64,000 nt of DNA, taken from the NCBI GenBank assembly GCA_963787285.1, contig CAWBCM010000008.1, positions 62,001 to 126,000 on the forward strand, given 5' to 3'. The stretch is from JAHEJN01 sp963787285. GTDB lineage: Bacteria > Actinomycetota > Acidimicrobiia > Acidimicrobiales > JAHEJN01. This document shows, piece after piece, positions 21,570-30,346 of the stretch (positions within the stretch are counted from its first letter, which is position 1; each line of letters starts with the position of its first letter). The notes beneath the pieces are model-generated. The model ran no database searches. It saw only the letters and a list, made by a program, of their open reading frames with translations, and was not told where the DNA came from. The translations under genes were made by a program, and so were the position numbers.

Positions 21570-21585
21570 GCGCAGGAGACCCCCG

Positions 21586-23615
21586 ATGAACCCCACCACC
21601 GGCTACGACGCCGACTCCATCCAGACCCTCGAAGGGCTCGAGGCCGTGCGCAAGCGGCCGGGCATGTACATCGGCGGCACGGGCAGCGACGGCCTCATGC
21701 ACCTGGTGTGGGAGATCATCGACAACGGGGTCGACGAGGCCGCCGGTGGCCATGCCAACCGCATCGACGTCACGCTGCACCGCGATCGCATCATCGAGGT
21801 GACCGACAACGGCCGGGGCATACCCATCGATCTCCACGCCAAGCGGAAGGTGTCGGCGCTCGAGGTCGTGTTCACCGAGCTGCACGCCGGCGGCAAGTTC
21901 GGTGGCGGCGCCTACGGCTCGTCGGGCGGACTGCACGGCGTGGGGGCTTCCGTCGTGAACGCCCTGGCGGCCAAGCTGGTGGCCGAGGTCGACCGCAACG
22001 GCGCCACCTGGCGGCTCGCCTTCAAGGAGCGGGTGGCCGGGCGCTTCGACGGCAGCCGGTTCCGCAAGACCCACGAGCTCGAGAAGGTCAAGAAGATCTC
22101 GAAGAACAAGACCGGGACACGCATCCGGTTCCTTCCCGACTTCGAGATCTTCGATCCCGAGGCCACCATCGACTTCGAGACCGTCTGCGAGCGCGTCACC
22201 CGGGCCTGCTTCCTCGTACCCGGCCTGCGCATCACCGTCACCGACAAACGGTCGGGCACCGACAACGAACCGTTCGAGTTCGTGTCGCGCGGGGGCCTGG
22301 CCGACCTCGTCGACGAGGCGTCGATCGGTGATCCCGTCACCAAGATCATCCACATCAACGGGATCGACACCTTCGAGGAGAAGGTGCCGGTGCACGGGAA
22401 GATGACCCTCGTCGAGCGCGACGTCACCGTCGACATCGCCCTGCGCTGGGTCAAGGGCTTCGACACCCACGTCAGCTCCTTCGTCAACACCATCCCCACC
22501 GCCGAGGGCGGCACCCACCTGGCCGGCTTCGAGCGGGCGCTCACCACGCGCCGTCAACGACGTGCTGCTGGCCAACACCCGCAAGCTGGCCAAGCTGGCC
22601 AGGCAGGGCAAGGACCGCGCCAGCAAGGAGGACATCCAGGAGGGCCTGGTCGCCGCGGTCAAGGTCACGCTGCCCGAGCCGCAGTTCCGCGGTCAGACCA
22701 AACAAGAGCTCGGCACGCCGCCGGTCCAGAGCATCGTCTACGAGATCGTCGAAGACGGGCCTGGTCGACTGGTTCGAGAAGGACGGACCCAAGAGCCACG
22801 TGAACGCGTTGCGCGACAAGGTCGCCACCGCCGTGATCAACCGGGTGGCCAGCCGATCAGGTGCTCGACAACAAGCGCAAGGCCGCCAGCCTCGGTTCGG
22901 CCGGCATGCCCGACAAGCTGGCCGACTGCCGCACCCACGGCCTCGACGCCGAGCTGCTCATCGTCGAGGGCGACTCGGCCGCCGGGCCCGCCAAGGCCGG
23001 TCGGAACTCCGAGATACATGGCGATCCTGCCGCTTGCGCGGCAAGGTGGTGAACGCCGGCAAGGCCACCGTCAAGCAGGTGCTCGACAACGCCGAGGCCC
23101 AGGCGCTGATCACCGCCGTCGGGGCCGGCTCCGGCAAGGACTTCGACCTGGATGCCGCACGGTACGGCCGCATCATCATCCTCTGCGACGCCGATGTCGA
23201 CGGCAGCCACATCCGCTGCCTGCTGCTGACCCTGATCTACCACTACATGCGCCCGCTGCTCGAGGCCGGCCGGGTGTACGCCGCTCAGCCGCCGCTGTTC
23301 TCGGCCAAGTGGCGGGGCGACACCTACTACGCCTTCACCGATGACGAGCGCGACCGGATCATCGAGGAGAACAACGTGCCGAGGGAGAAGTTCGTGCGCT
23401 TCAAGGGGCTGGGCGAGATGGACGTCGACGAGCTTTCCGAGACCACCCTCGACCCGGCGACACGAATCCTCAAACGCATCACCATCGACGACGCCGCGGC
23501 CGCCAAGGAGGCGGCGTCGATGTTCGAGGTGCTGATGGGCTCCGACGTGGCCCGTCGCAAGGAGTTCCTGCTCACCAACTCCGAGCTCGTCGACGCCGCC
23601 GCCCTCGACATCTAG
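21586..23615 (+). CDS. parE: Type IIA topoisomerase subunit B (ParE/GyrB-like), five frame breaks
   Basis: About 675 residues after repair. GHKL ATPase motifs EIIDNGVDEA, VTDNGRGIPID and SGGLHGVGASVVN, transducer domain, then TOPRIM with IVEGDSAAGPAKAGR and DADVDGSHIR, and a normal C-terminus. Between 22.54 and 23.04 kb the frame moves five times; each is repaired by dropping one base: near 22548 (LTT-AVNDVLL), 22757-22760 (EDG-LVDWFEK), 22857 (SR-QVLDNKR), 23014 (NSE-YMAILP) and 23034-23036 (PL-RGKVVN). Span 2030 nt = 3n+2, matching five additions. Subunit pairs with the gene just upstream. Confidence 0.85.
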
Positions 23616-23649
23616 CTCCCTGTCACACCGGAGTGTTAGAACTACAACC

Positions 23650-24555
23650 ATGGCATTCGTCGTGACCCCGGTGGCCGAGCCCGACAAGGGCACACGACCC
23701 ACGCGGTTGTCTCCGTCGGGCGCCAGCCTGTTTCGTCAGTGCCCGCGACGGTGGAAGTTCCGGTACCTCGACCGCCTACCCGACCCGCCGGGGGTTCCGG
23801 CACTGGCCGGAACCTTCGCCCATCGGGTGCTCGAGGTCCTGCTCGGCGAGGACGCGCCGAACCGCACACCCGACCGGGCCAAGGAGATCGCCCGCGAGGT
23901 CTGGCCCGAGATCGCCGCCGATCCCGACTTCGTCGCGCTCGGTCTCGATGCCGATGCCGAGCGGGAGTTCCGGTGGCGAGGATGGCTCGCCGTCCAGGGG
24001 CTGTGGGCGATCGAGGATCCCACGGCAGTGCAGGTCGACTCGACCGAGCTCGACATCGAGGTCGAGATCGCCGGAGTGCCCTTCCGCGGCATCGTCGATC
24101 GCATCGATCTCGACGACCACGGGCGCGTCATCAGCGACTACAAGTCGGGCCGGGCTCCGTCCCCACGGTTCGCGGCCGACCGGCTCACTCAGGTGCTCCT
24201 GTACGCCGCCGCCGTCCACGCCGACACCGGCGCCATGCCCACCCGGGCGCGGCTGCTCTATCTCGGTCAGAAGATCGTCGACATCGACGTCACGGTCGAC
24301 AACATCGCCGAGGCCGTCGGCGAGCTCCAGGACACCTGGAGCCGCCTCAATGCCGCCTGCGACTCGGGGAGTTTCGAAGCGCGAACCGGTCCGCTCTGCG
24401 GCTGGTGTCCCTTCGTCGAGGGCTGCCCGGAGGGCTCGGCCGAGGTCCAGCAACGGGTGAACGAGGGCCGTATGCGACTCGATGCGCCGGCCGTCGACCT
24501 GGTGGCCTTCGAGGAGGCCGCCGCCCTGGCCGATCTCCTCACCGATACGGCCTGA
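23650..24555 (+). CDS. RecB-like PD-(D/E)XK nuclease with Cys cluster
   Basis: 301 residues. N-terminal LSPSGASLFRQCPRRWKF, the glycine-rich motif, catalytic core IVDRIDLDD (about 148) and DYKSG (about 163-167), then a C-terminal CGWCPFVEGC: with the N-terminal Cys this gives four cysteines of the AddB/Cas4-type iron-sulfur clamp. This stand-alone RecB-family exonuclease is common in actinobacteria; partner helicase not in the window. A TAGAAC -10-like box lies 8 nt before the ATG. Confidence 0.85.
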   Translation: MAFVVTPVAEPDKGTRPTRLSPSGASLFRQCPRRWKFRYLDRLPDPPGVPALAGTFAHRVLEVLLGEDAPNRTPDRAKEIAREVWPEIAADPDFVALGLDADAEREFRWRGWLAVQGLWAIEDPTAVQVDSTELDIEVEIAGVPFRGIVDRIDLDDHGRVISDYKSGRAPSPRFAADRLTQVLLYAAAVHADTGAMPTRARLLYLGQKIVDIDVTVDNIAEAVGELQDTWSRLNAACDSGSFEARTGPLCGWCPFVEGCPEGSAEVQQRVNEGRMRLDAPAVDLVAFEEAAALADLLTDTA

Positions 24556-24570
24556 CCCACCGTTTGCGGC

Positions 24571-24774
24571 TCACCGACGCCGGTTGCGCCACCAGCGCCA
24601 CACCAGGAGCGTCCCGAGGGTGGCGACGACACCGGTGGCCGCGCTCATTGCGATCAACACGGTGTCGGAGGGCGCCGGCTCCGGTGTGACCCGAGGCGAC
24701 GCCGGTGCACGATGCATGGTCTCCGAACTCGGGCCGCCCACGAGATCATGGAGAGGTTCGGTCGATTCCGGCAC
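24571..24774 (-). CDS. Small single-pass membrane protein
   Basis: 67 residues from GTG 24774, chosen because TAGGCT (complement of 24782-24787) lies 7 nt upstream. A soluble N-terminal half is followed by one membrane helix (TVLIAMSAATGVVATLGTLL) and a positive tail WRWWRNRRR, so the N-terminus is outside. Function unknown. Its stop lies 15 bp from that of the convergent nuclease. Confidence 0.55.
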   Translation of the reverse strand: MPESTEPLHDLVGGPSSETMHRAPASPRVTPEPAPSDTVLIAMSAATGVVATLGTLLVWRWWRNRRR

Positions 24775-24806
24775 GTGTCCGAGCCTAGTGGCGGTGCGCG
24801 GTCCCG

Positions 24807-25574
24807 TCAGTCGCTGTCGGGGTCGGGCAAGGGTTGGCTCAGGCACGGCCCCGCAACCTCGGCCCCCGCCACGACGTCGGCCAGGAACGCGGTGACCTCC
24901 GAGGCCGCCACCGCGTAGGACCGCTCGTCGGTGCGTCGCGATGCGGCGAACACCACGCCGACCAGATCGCCGCCGACATCGAAGACGCCCGAGCCCGACG
25001 TTCCCGGGGCAACGGCGACGTCGAGCTCGATGGCGGCCCGACGGGCGCCGGGCCGCCGGTAGATGTCATCGCCGGTGGCGACGATCGCTCGCCCGACATC
25101 GGCCGGGCGCTGCTCGATGCGATTGTCGTCGGAGACGGTCACCAGACGGAGGGGCGCGAGGGGGTCGCCCTGATGGACCTCGACCGGCGTGAGGTCGGCG
25201 GCGACCACCCGGATCGCCGCCAGGTCCCGTGACGCGTCGAAGCCGACCACTTCTCCCTCGAAGGGCTCGTCGGTGCCGATCACCTCCACGAAGACCTCGA
25301 CCACGCCGGCCACCACATGGGCGTTGGTGATGACCAGATTCGGCTCGACGGCCACGCCACCACCCACCGACAGACTGCCGCACGCCTCACCCGATACCCG
25401 CACGACGGAGCGCTCGTCGATCGTGACCTCTGCGGCGGTCGGCGCGGTGGCGGCGTCCGACGGTGTGGTGACGGGGTCGGCCGCCGTACATCCCGACGCA
25501 GCGACGATCAGCACGGCCGACCAGGCCAAAAGGCCGCTCAAGCGCGTGGGTAGAATTGCCGATGACCACGCCAT
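24807..25574 (-). CDS. Trypsin-like serine protease lipoprotein
   Basis: 255 residues from ATG 25574: signal peptide with lipobox AASGC, then a trypsin-like double barrel with His in VITNAHVVAG, Asp in ASRDLAAIRV and Ser in APGTSGSGVFD. One disulfide is possible between GEACGS and the C-terminal GPCLSQ. Secreted, membrane-anchored protease of the HtrA/MarP class without a PDZ domain. The start codon overlaps that of the divergent GIDE-LemA gene within CCATGG (25571-25576), leaving no room for a leader on one side; a downstream TTG start is possible. Confidence 0.83.
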   Translation of the reverse strand: MAWSSAILPTRLSGLLAWSAVLIVAASGCTAADPVTTPSDAATAPTAAEVTIDERSVVRVSGEACGSLSVGGGVAVEPNLVITNAHVVAGVVEVFVEVIGTDEPFEGEVVGFDASRDLAAIRVVAADLTPVEVHQGDPLAPLRLVTVSDDNRIEQRPADVGRAIVATGDDIYRRPGARRAAIELDVAVAPGTSGSGVFDVGGDLVGVVFAASRRTDERSYAVAASEVTAFLADVVAGAEVAGPCLSQPLPDPDSD

Positions 25575-26931
25575 GGATGGCGCCGAATTCAAATCGCTCG
25601 CCTTCGTGGTGATCGCATCGGTGATTGCACTCCTCGCACTCGCCGCTTGGCACCACTTTCGCGGCCAACGGCGCCTCGTCCTCGATCTTCCGAGCTCGAA
25701 AGTAGCCGGGGTCACCCTCGGTCTGACCGAGCTGCACGGTCGCGCTCACTCCGAGCATCCCACGACGAGCCCGCACGGCAGCAACGAGTGCGTGTTCTGG
25801 CGGCAGGAGATCTACGCGGAACAGGCCGACAGCGACGGCGGCAAGAAGTGGACCAAGGTCGGTGACCGAATGGGCGGCCGCGCCCAACTCGATCTCGTCG
25901 ACGACACCGGCACGATTCGGGTGTGGGTCAAAGGCGCCGAGATAGACATGCCGCTCGTGTACGAAGGCACGTTGTACGAACGCCCGGCCCCCGCGACCGA
26001 GGGTCTCGATCTGGTGGCCATCCACGCCGGGAACAGCGCACCGGAGCGCCGGGTGAAGGAGTATGCGCTCGAGGTCGGAACCGAGGTCATGGTGGTGGGC
26101 ACCGCCCGGCTCGACGACACCGCCGGCCGCCCGGTGATCGGGCCCGATCCGGCGGGCGAGAACCCGTTCATGGTGACGACCCACGACGAGAAGCGCCTCA
26201 CCCGGACCCAGAGCATCGCATCGGGAATCGCCGCGACCGTCGCCCTGGTGGCCTCCGCTGCCTTCGGCATGGCGTGGTACGAGGGCCCGACGCTGTTCGT
26301 CGAAGGTCACCGGTTCACGGCCAGCTCGTGGTCGGTGCCGTTGGTCTGCGTTCTCACCGTGCTGGGGGTGATGACGTTCCTCACCGTGTACCGCTCGTAC
26401 AACGGGCTCGTCTCACTCCGCAACCGCGCCGAGAAGGCGTGGAGCCTGCTCGATGTGGAGATCGACCGCCGCCATTCACTGCTGAAGCCGTTCATCGAGC
26501 TGGTCAAGGGTGCGCACGCCCACGAGATGGACCTGCATCATCGGGTGACGGCCCTGCGTGCCGGCTGGGTCTCCGGACTCCCCGACTCACCGAGCGACGA
26601 CGCCGTGGCCGAGCTCGATGCTCCCCTCGAGCTCGAGGCCCGGGCCGTGCGCGAGCTGGTGGCGACGGCGGAGGACTACCCCGATCTCAAGGCCAATACC
26701 TCGTTCCTCCATCTCCAGCGGCAGTTGATCGTCACCGAGGATCGCATCGCCCTCGCCCGGCACTTCTACAACGACAGCGTCCAACGCCTGCGTACCCGTC
26801 GGGCCAGTTTCCCCGACTCGCTCGTTGCCTGGTTCTTCGATCTCGACCTCACGGGTGAGTTCACCGAGTACTGGGACCAACGGCTCCCGCGAGCTCGGGT
26901 CTCCTCGTCTCGACCGCCGGTGATTGCGTAG
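25573..26931 (+). CDS. GIDE-domain and LemA-like membrane protein
   Basis: 452 residues. An N-terminal membrane helix (about 8-25) is followed by a GIDE-type region (about 35-205: NECVFWRQEI, LVDDTGTIRVWVKGAE), a helix pair (about 215-275), and a C-terminal LemA-like helical domain with YNGLVSLRNRAEKAW, DVEIDRRHSLL, DYPDLKAN and LARHFYNDSV. The two domains are usually on separate proteins. LemA proteins often accompany HtpX-type proteases, and one is encoded 4.4 kb away. A -10 box TAGAAT (25551-25556) implies a leader of about 10 nt before the ATG. Confidence 0.78.
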   Translation: MDGAEFKSLAFVVIASVIALLALAAWHHFRGQRRLVLDLPSSKVAGVTLGLTELHGRAHSEHPTTSPHGSNECVFWRQEIYAEQADSDGGKKWTKVGDRMGGRAQLDLVDDTGTIRVWVKGAEIDMPLVYEGTLYERPAPATEGLDLVAIHAGNSAPERRVKEYALEVGTEVMVVGTARLDDTAGRPVIGPDPAGENPFMVTTHDEKRLTRTQSIASGIAATVALVASAAFGMAWYEGPTLFVEGHRFTASSWSVPLVCVLTVLGVMTFLTVYRSYNGLVSLRNRAEKAWSLLDVEIDRRHSLLKPFIELVKGAHAHEMDLHHRVTALRAGWVSGLPDSPSDDAVAELDAPLELEARAVRELVATAEDYPDLKANTSFLHLQRQLIVTEDRIALARHFYNDSVQRLRTRRASFPDSLVAWFFDLDLTGEFTEYWDQRLPRARVSSSRPPVIA

Positions 26932-26942
26932 CCTCTGCCTTC

Positions 26943-27788
26943 GTGCAGCTCGAACGATTCTCCGGAACGGGCGGCGTCACGGTCTCCGGTGTCGACGTGA
27001 GAGAGCTCGACGATGCCGCCATCGACCGGATCCGCGCCGCCGTGGTCGACAACGTGGTTGCCGTGCTGCCCGGCCAACGGCTCACTCCCGCCGAGCAGGT
27101 TGCGTTCACCCGCCGGTTCGGCGAGTTGGGCGAGGTGCCGTTCATCGAGCCCCTTGCCGACCATCCCGAGGTGATCGCCGTGGTGAAGGAGTCCGCCGAC
27201 GGGGACGCTCCGAACTTCGGCGGGGTGTGGCACTCGGACTTCAGCTTTCAGGTCGCTCCGCCGTCGTTCACCTTTCTCCAGGCCGTGACCGTTCCCACGG
27301 TGGGTGGGGACACCGTCTGGGCCAACATGATGCTGGCGTACCGGCATCTCGACGACCGCGAGAAGCGGGTCATCGCCGGACTGTCGGCCGTGCACTCCGC
27401 CGTGGGTTCGTACAGCCCCGACCGACGCGGGCTCTTCGAACGGATCTCGGGCATGACCGTCGACCCGTCGGCCGACGACTCCGACCAGGCCGTGCACCCC
27501 TTGGTGACCCGTCACCCCGAGTCGGGGGCCGAGGTGCTGTTCTTCAACCGAGGGTACGTGGCGGGCATCGACGGCTGGTCGGCCGCCGATGCAGGACCGC
27601 TGCTGTCCCGCCTCCACCATCACTCGACCCACGTTCGCTTCAGCATCCGCCATCGCTGGTCGCCGGGTGACCTGGTGATCTGGGACAACCGCAGCTCACA
27701 GCACTTCGCCATGAACGACTACGCCGGTCAGCCGCGGCGCATGCACCGCACGACCTGCGCCGGGTCGACGCCGGATGCGGCCGGCTGA
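26943..27788 (+). CDS. TauD/TfdA-family 2-oxoglutarate-dependent dioxygenase
   Basis: 281 residues, jelly-roll Fe(II)/2OG oxygenase: metal ligands in WHSDFSF (His97, Asp99) and a distal His near residue 268 in RRMHRTTC, with the Arg that binds 2-oxoglutarate close by. Family members hydroxylate taurine, aryloxyacetates or alkyl sulfates; the substrate here is unknown. The GTG start is supported by TAGCCT at 26929-26934, which overlaps the TAG stop of the preceding gene and lies 8 nt upstream. Confidence 0.85.
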   Translation: MQLERFSGTGGVTVSGVDVRELDDAAIDRIRAAVVDNVVAVLPGQRLTPAEQVAFTRRFGELGEVPFIEPLADHPEVIAVVKESADGDAPNFGGVWHSDFSFQVAPPSFTFLQAVTVPTVGGDTVWANMMLAYRHLDDREKRVIAGLSAVHSAVGSYSPDRRGLFERISGMTVDPSADDSDQAVHPLVTRHPESGAEVLFFNRGYVAGIDGWSAADAGPLLSRLHHHSTHVRFSIRHRWSPGDLVIWDNRSSQHFAMNDYAGQPRRMHRTTCAGSTPDAAG

Positions 27789-27800
27789 TCGAGTCGGCGC

Positions 27801-28904
27801 TCAGTCGGGTGTCGGGGTCCAGGCCCGGAGCAGGGCCTGCGGCAGAACCCAGCGACCGGTCGCGGTGAGCCGCAACTCGTCGTCGATCACCCCGACCTCC
27901 CGCCACGTCTCCATCGCCACGGCAAAGGCCCAGGCGAACCATGGTCGCTCGTTCTTGGGGATGACACTGGTGACCTCGGGACACCGATTCACCAGGTCGA
28001 CCAGGATGTCGCCGGAGAGCGGCGCTCCCACGCCGGCGCGTACGGCACCGATCACCGCTCCGAGCCAATCGGCCCATTCGAGCGAGGCCAGGGCTTCGAG
28101 CTCCTGCACGGGGCGCCCGACGTCGTCGGACCACCGAACCAGCTCGGCCACCGGCGCCACCATCGCCGGGCCGCCGGACGGCACGTCGCCGACGATCACG
28201 TCGGCCAGCGCGGCCCGCAACGTCTGCACGGCGGCCGCATCGGCATCGGGATCCATGAGCGGCGAGGGAACGTCGGCGAGCCACCGCGGCTCGACGGTGG
28301 ACGCACCGAGGAGGGCCAAACGGGAGCGAAGCAACACCATGTTGGCGAGCTCCGAATCGTCGGGCATGCCGGGAGCCTCGGCTCGCCCATCGACGCCGAC
28401 CGCCACGAGCGCCGCCGCATCGGTCGCCTCCATCGGCACGACCGAACCTTCGCCTGTGGCGAAGTCGATCAGCCCGTCGGCCTCGGTGACGAACACGATC
28501 CCCGACAGCACCTGATCACGATCGAGGTCGACGAGGAAGACCTCCCGGTCGTCGTCGGCGTGAACCAGCTCGATCGCCACCACCTGGGCGTCGCCATCGG
28601 AGAGGCGCCAGGCCCGGCCCGGCGTGGGGGTGGGTGCAGGAGCCACGACGGCTGCGGCTCGCTCGGATGCGATCCCCAGACCGAGTGAGCCGATCGTGGC
28701 GAGGAGCAGATCGGCGGTCGGATCTCGCCGATCGACCAGCCAACCGACGAAGGCGTTGTCGTCGGCCTCCGGATCGTCGACCACACCCGGCTCCCGCCAG
28801 AGGGCGAGCGCACTCGACACCCATGCGGCCCGTTCACCCTGTGCGGCATCGGGAAGCTCCCTACCGGCCGACACGAGCACCTCGCGGAACAACGCGTCGT
28901 CCAT
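27801..28904 (-). CDS. Hypothetical acidic protein
   Basis: 367 residues, acidic, rich in Ala, Asp, Trp, without signal peptide or membrane segments. No family recognised. The C-terminus (about 320-360: WFAWAFAVAMETW to LTATGRWVLPQAL) looks like a winged-helix segment. A -10 box TAGCGT on the minus strand lies 7 nt before the ATG. Divergent from mutM, with which it shares a palindromic promoter core. Confidence 0.65.
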   Translation of the reverse strand: MDDALFREVLVSAGRELPDAAQGERAAWVSSALALWREPGVVDDPEADDNAFVGWLVDRRDPTADLLLATIGSLGLGIASERAAAVVAPAPTPTPGRAWRLSDGDAQVVAIELVHADDDREVFLVDLDRDQVLSGIVFVTEADGLIDFATGEGSVVPMEATDAAALVAVGVDGRAEAPGMPDDSELANMVLLRSRLALLGASTVEPRWLADVPSPLMDPDADAAAVQTLRAALADVIVGDVPSGGPAMVAPVAELVRWSDDVGRPVQELEALASLEWADWLGAVIGAVRAGVGAPLSGDILVDLVNRCPEVTSVIPKNERPWFAWAFAVAMETWREVGVIDDELRLTATGRWVLPQALLRAWTPTPD

Positions 28905-28911
28905 CGGGGCA

Positions 28912-28921
28912 ACGCTAGCGT
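28912..28921. promoter_or_regulatory. Shared palindromic -10 element for two divergent leaderless genes
   Basis: ACGCTAGCGT reads as TAGCGT on both strands. It stands 7 nt before the ATG at 28904 (minus) and 6 nt before the GTG at 28928 (plus), so one 10-bp sequence can serve as -10 box for both transcripts, which should then compete for RNA polymerase. Confidence 0.6.
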
Positions 28922-28927
28922 GAACGG

Positions 28928-29758
28928 GTGCCCGAGCTGCCCGAGGTCGAGACGATCCGACGAGCGCTCGAACCGGAGCTGGTCGGCCACCGCCTCCTGC
29001 ATCCCTGGGCCTTCGACTCCCCCAAGTTCACCCCGGCCCTGGCGGCCGACGATGTCGAGGTCGTGGGCGTGCGCCGTCGCGCGAAGTACCTGCTGATCGG
29101 TCTGCACGATGGTCGTGAACTGGTGATTCACCTCGGCATGACCGGCACCGTCCACCTGAGCGATGCCATCGACGACCACGATCTACTCCCGAGATGGGCC
29201 CTCGACGACGACTATGTCCGCGCGCGATGGGCCCTCGACGACGACCGCGTGCTGAGCTTTCGCGATGTGCGCCGATTCGGTCGTCTGCGAGTGGTTCCCG
29301 CCGGCGACTATCGCAGCATCCCCACCCTTGCCACGGCCGGACCGGAACCGTTCGACCCGGCGTTCGACGGCGCCCATCTCCACGCCGAGGTGAAGAAGAG
29401 CCGCCGCCGCGTCAAGACCCAGCTCCTCGGTCAGCGCGCCGTGGCGGGGCTGGGCAACATCTACGCCGACGAGGCGCTCTGGCTGGCGAAGGTGAATCCC
29501 GCGGTGCGAACCCTCACCCGGCGACAGGCCGATGCGCTCGCGGACGCCATCGTCGAGGTGCTCGCCGACGGTGTCCGCAACGGAGGCACCACCCTGCGTG
29601 ACTACCGCACTCTCGACGGCGAGGCCGGACGCAACCAGCATCATCTGCATGCCTACGGGCGGGCCGGCCAGACCTGCGATCGCTGCTCCACCGAGCTGCG
29701 GAGCCGGGTCCTCGACGCGCGAACGACCACGTGGTGCCCCACATGTCAGCGCCGGTGA
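28928..29758 (+). CDS. mutM: Formamidopyrimidine-DNA glycosylase
   Basis: 276 residues. Excises 8-oxoguanine and formamidopyrimidines and nicks the abasic site. GTG start followed by PELPEVE gives the catalytic Pro2 and Glu3 after Met removal; Lys in RAKYLLI, the H2TH segment LGQRAVAGLGNIYADE, and a C-terminal zinc finger CDRC-x16-CPTC are all present. An in-frame duplication-like stretch RWALDDDYVRARWALDDDRV (about 95-114) is an unusual insertion. Start supported by TAGCGT 6 nt upstream. Confidence 0.93.
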   Translation: MPELPEVETIRRALEPELVGHRLLHPWAFDSPKFTPALAADDVEVVGVRRRAKYLLIGLHDGRELVIHLGMTGTVHLSDAIDDHDLLPRWALDDDYVRARWALDDDRVLSFRDVRRFGRLRVVPAGDYRSIPTLATAGPEPFDPAFDGAHLHAEVKKSRRRVKTQLLGQRAVAGLGNIYADEALWLAKVNPAVRTLTRRQADALADAIVEVLADGVRNGGTTLRDYRTLDGEAGRNQHHLHAYGRAGQTCDRCSTELRSRVLDARTTTWCPTCQRR

Positions 29759-29840
29759 ACGCCATTCGAGTTGCACGTCGGCTCTTGCGCGAGTAGCAAT
29801 GCAGGCCTGAACGCAGCGGGCGGAGTACCGCTGATCCCTC

Positions 29841-29864
29841 GGGCCCGGTCGACTGACCGGGCCC
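29841..29864 (+). terminator. GC-rich hairpin downstream of mutM
   Basis: GGGCCCGGTC-GACT-GACCGGGCCC: a perfect 10-bp stem with a 4-nt loop about 80 bp after the mutM stop. There is no U tract, typical of actinobacterial terminators. The rest of the 282-bp gap 29759-30040 holds no gene; a TACACT -10-like box is at 29921-29926. Confidence 0.7.
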
Positions 29865-30040
29865 GACGGGCGTCTGCGGTGACGTCGGACACCCTCGTCG
29901 GAAGCGAGCCGATCGCCCTCTACACTCCGTATGGCTCTCTTTCGGCTGACCTTCCGGTGTCGCCACGGTTTCGCACCCACGAGAGCACGCCGGGCGGTAT
30001 CGGCGTCTGAATCCACCCCCTTCGCCCCATGGAGATCACG

Positions 30041-30331
30041 ATGGCCTCGAGCAGAACGACATTCGAGAAACTGCAGCGAGACCGGGCCAAAGCGGCCAAG
30101 AAGGCGCTCAAGCAGCAGAAGCGGGTCGAGCGCAAGGCCGACGAGGTCGAGGAGACCATCGCCACCGAGCGCTCGGAGAGCCCGCTGGTGCCCGAGAAGG
30201 ACTCGCTCTCGCCCGGTGAGCTGCTCGCCACGGTGGAGCGTCTGCACACCAGCTACGCCAACGAAGAGATCAGCTTCGACGAGTTCGAAGAGGCCAAGGC
30301 CGAGCTCATGGCGATGATCCAGGTCGACTGA
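30041..30331 (+). CDS. Small coiled-coil protein with SHOCT-like C-terminus
   Basis: 96 residues from the ATG at 30041, preferred over the ATG at 30029 because GGAG stands about 7 nt before it. A Lys/Glu-rich helix (about 5-45) leads to a SHOCT-like module, SPGELLATVERLHTSYANEE followed by ISFDEFEEAKAELM. Cytosolic; function unknown. SHOCT modules are small interaction domains common on short bacterial proteins. Confidence 0.65.
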   Translation: MASSRTTFEKLQRDRAKAAKKALKQQKRVERKADEVEETIATERSESPLVPEKDSLSPGELLATVERLHTSYANEEISFDEFEEAKAELMAMIQVD

Positions 30332-30346
30332 CCCGACAGGCCGGCG

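Noticed and set aside
19139..23615. parC-parE frame breaks as proof of programmed +1 frameshifting
   Set aside because: Sites share no slippery sequence, several are only tens of bases apart, and similar single-base additions occur in unrelated genes; error is more likely until reads are checked.
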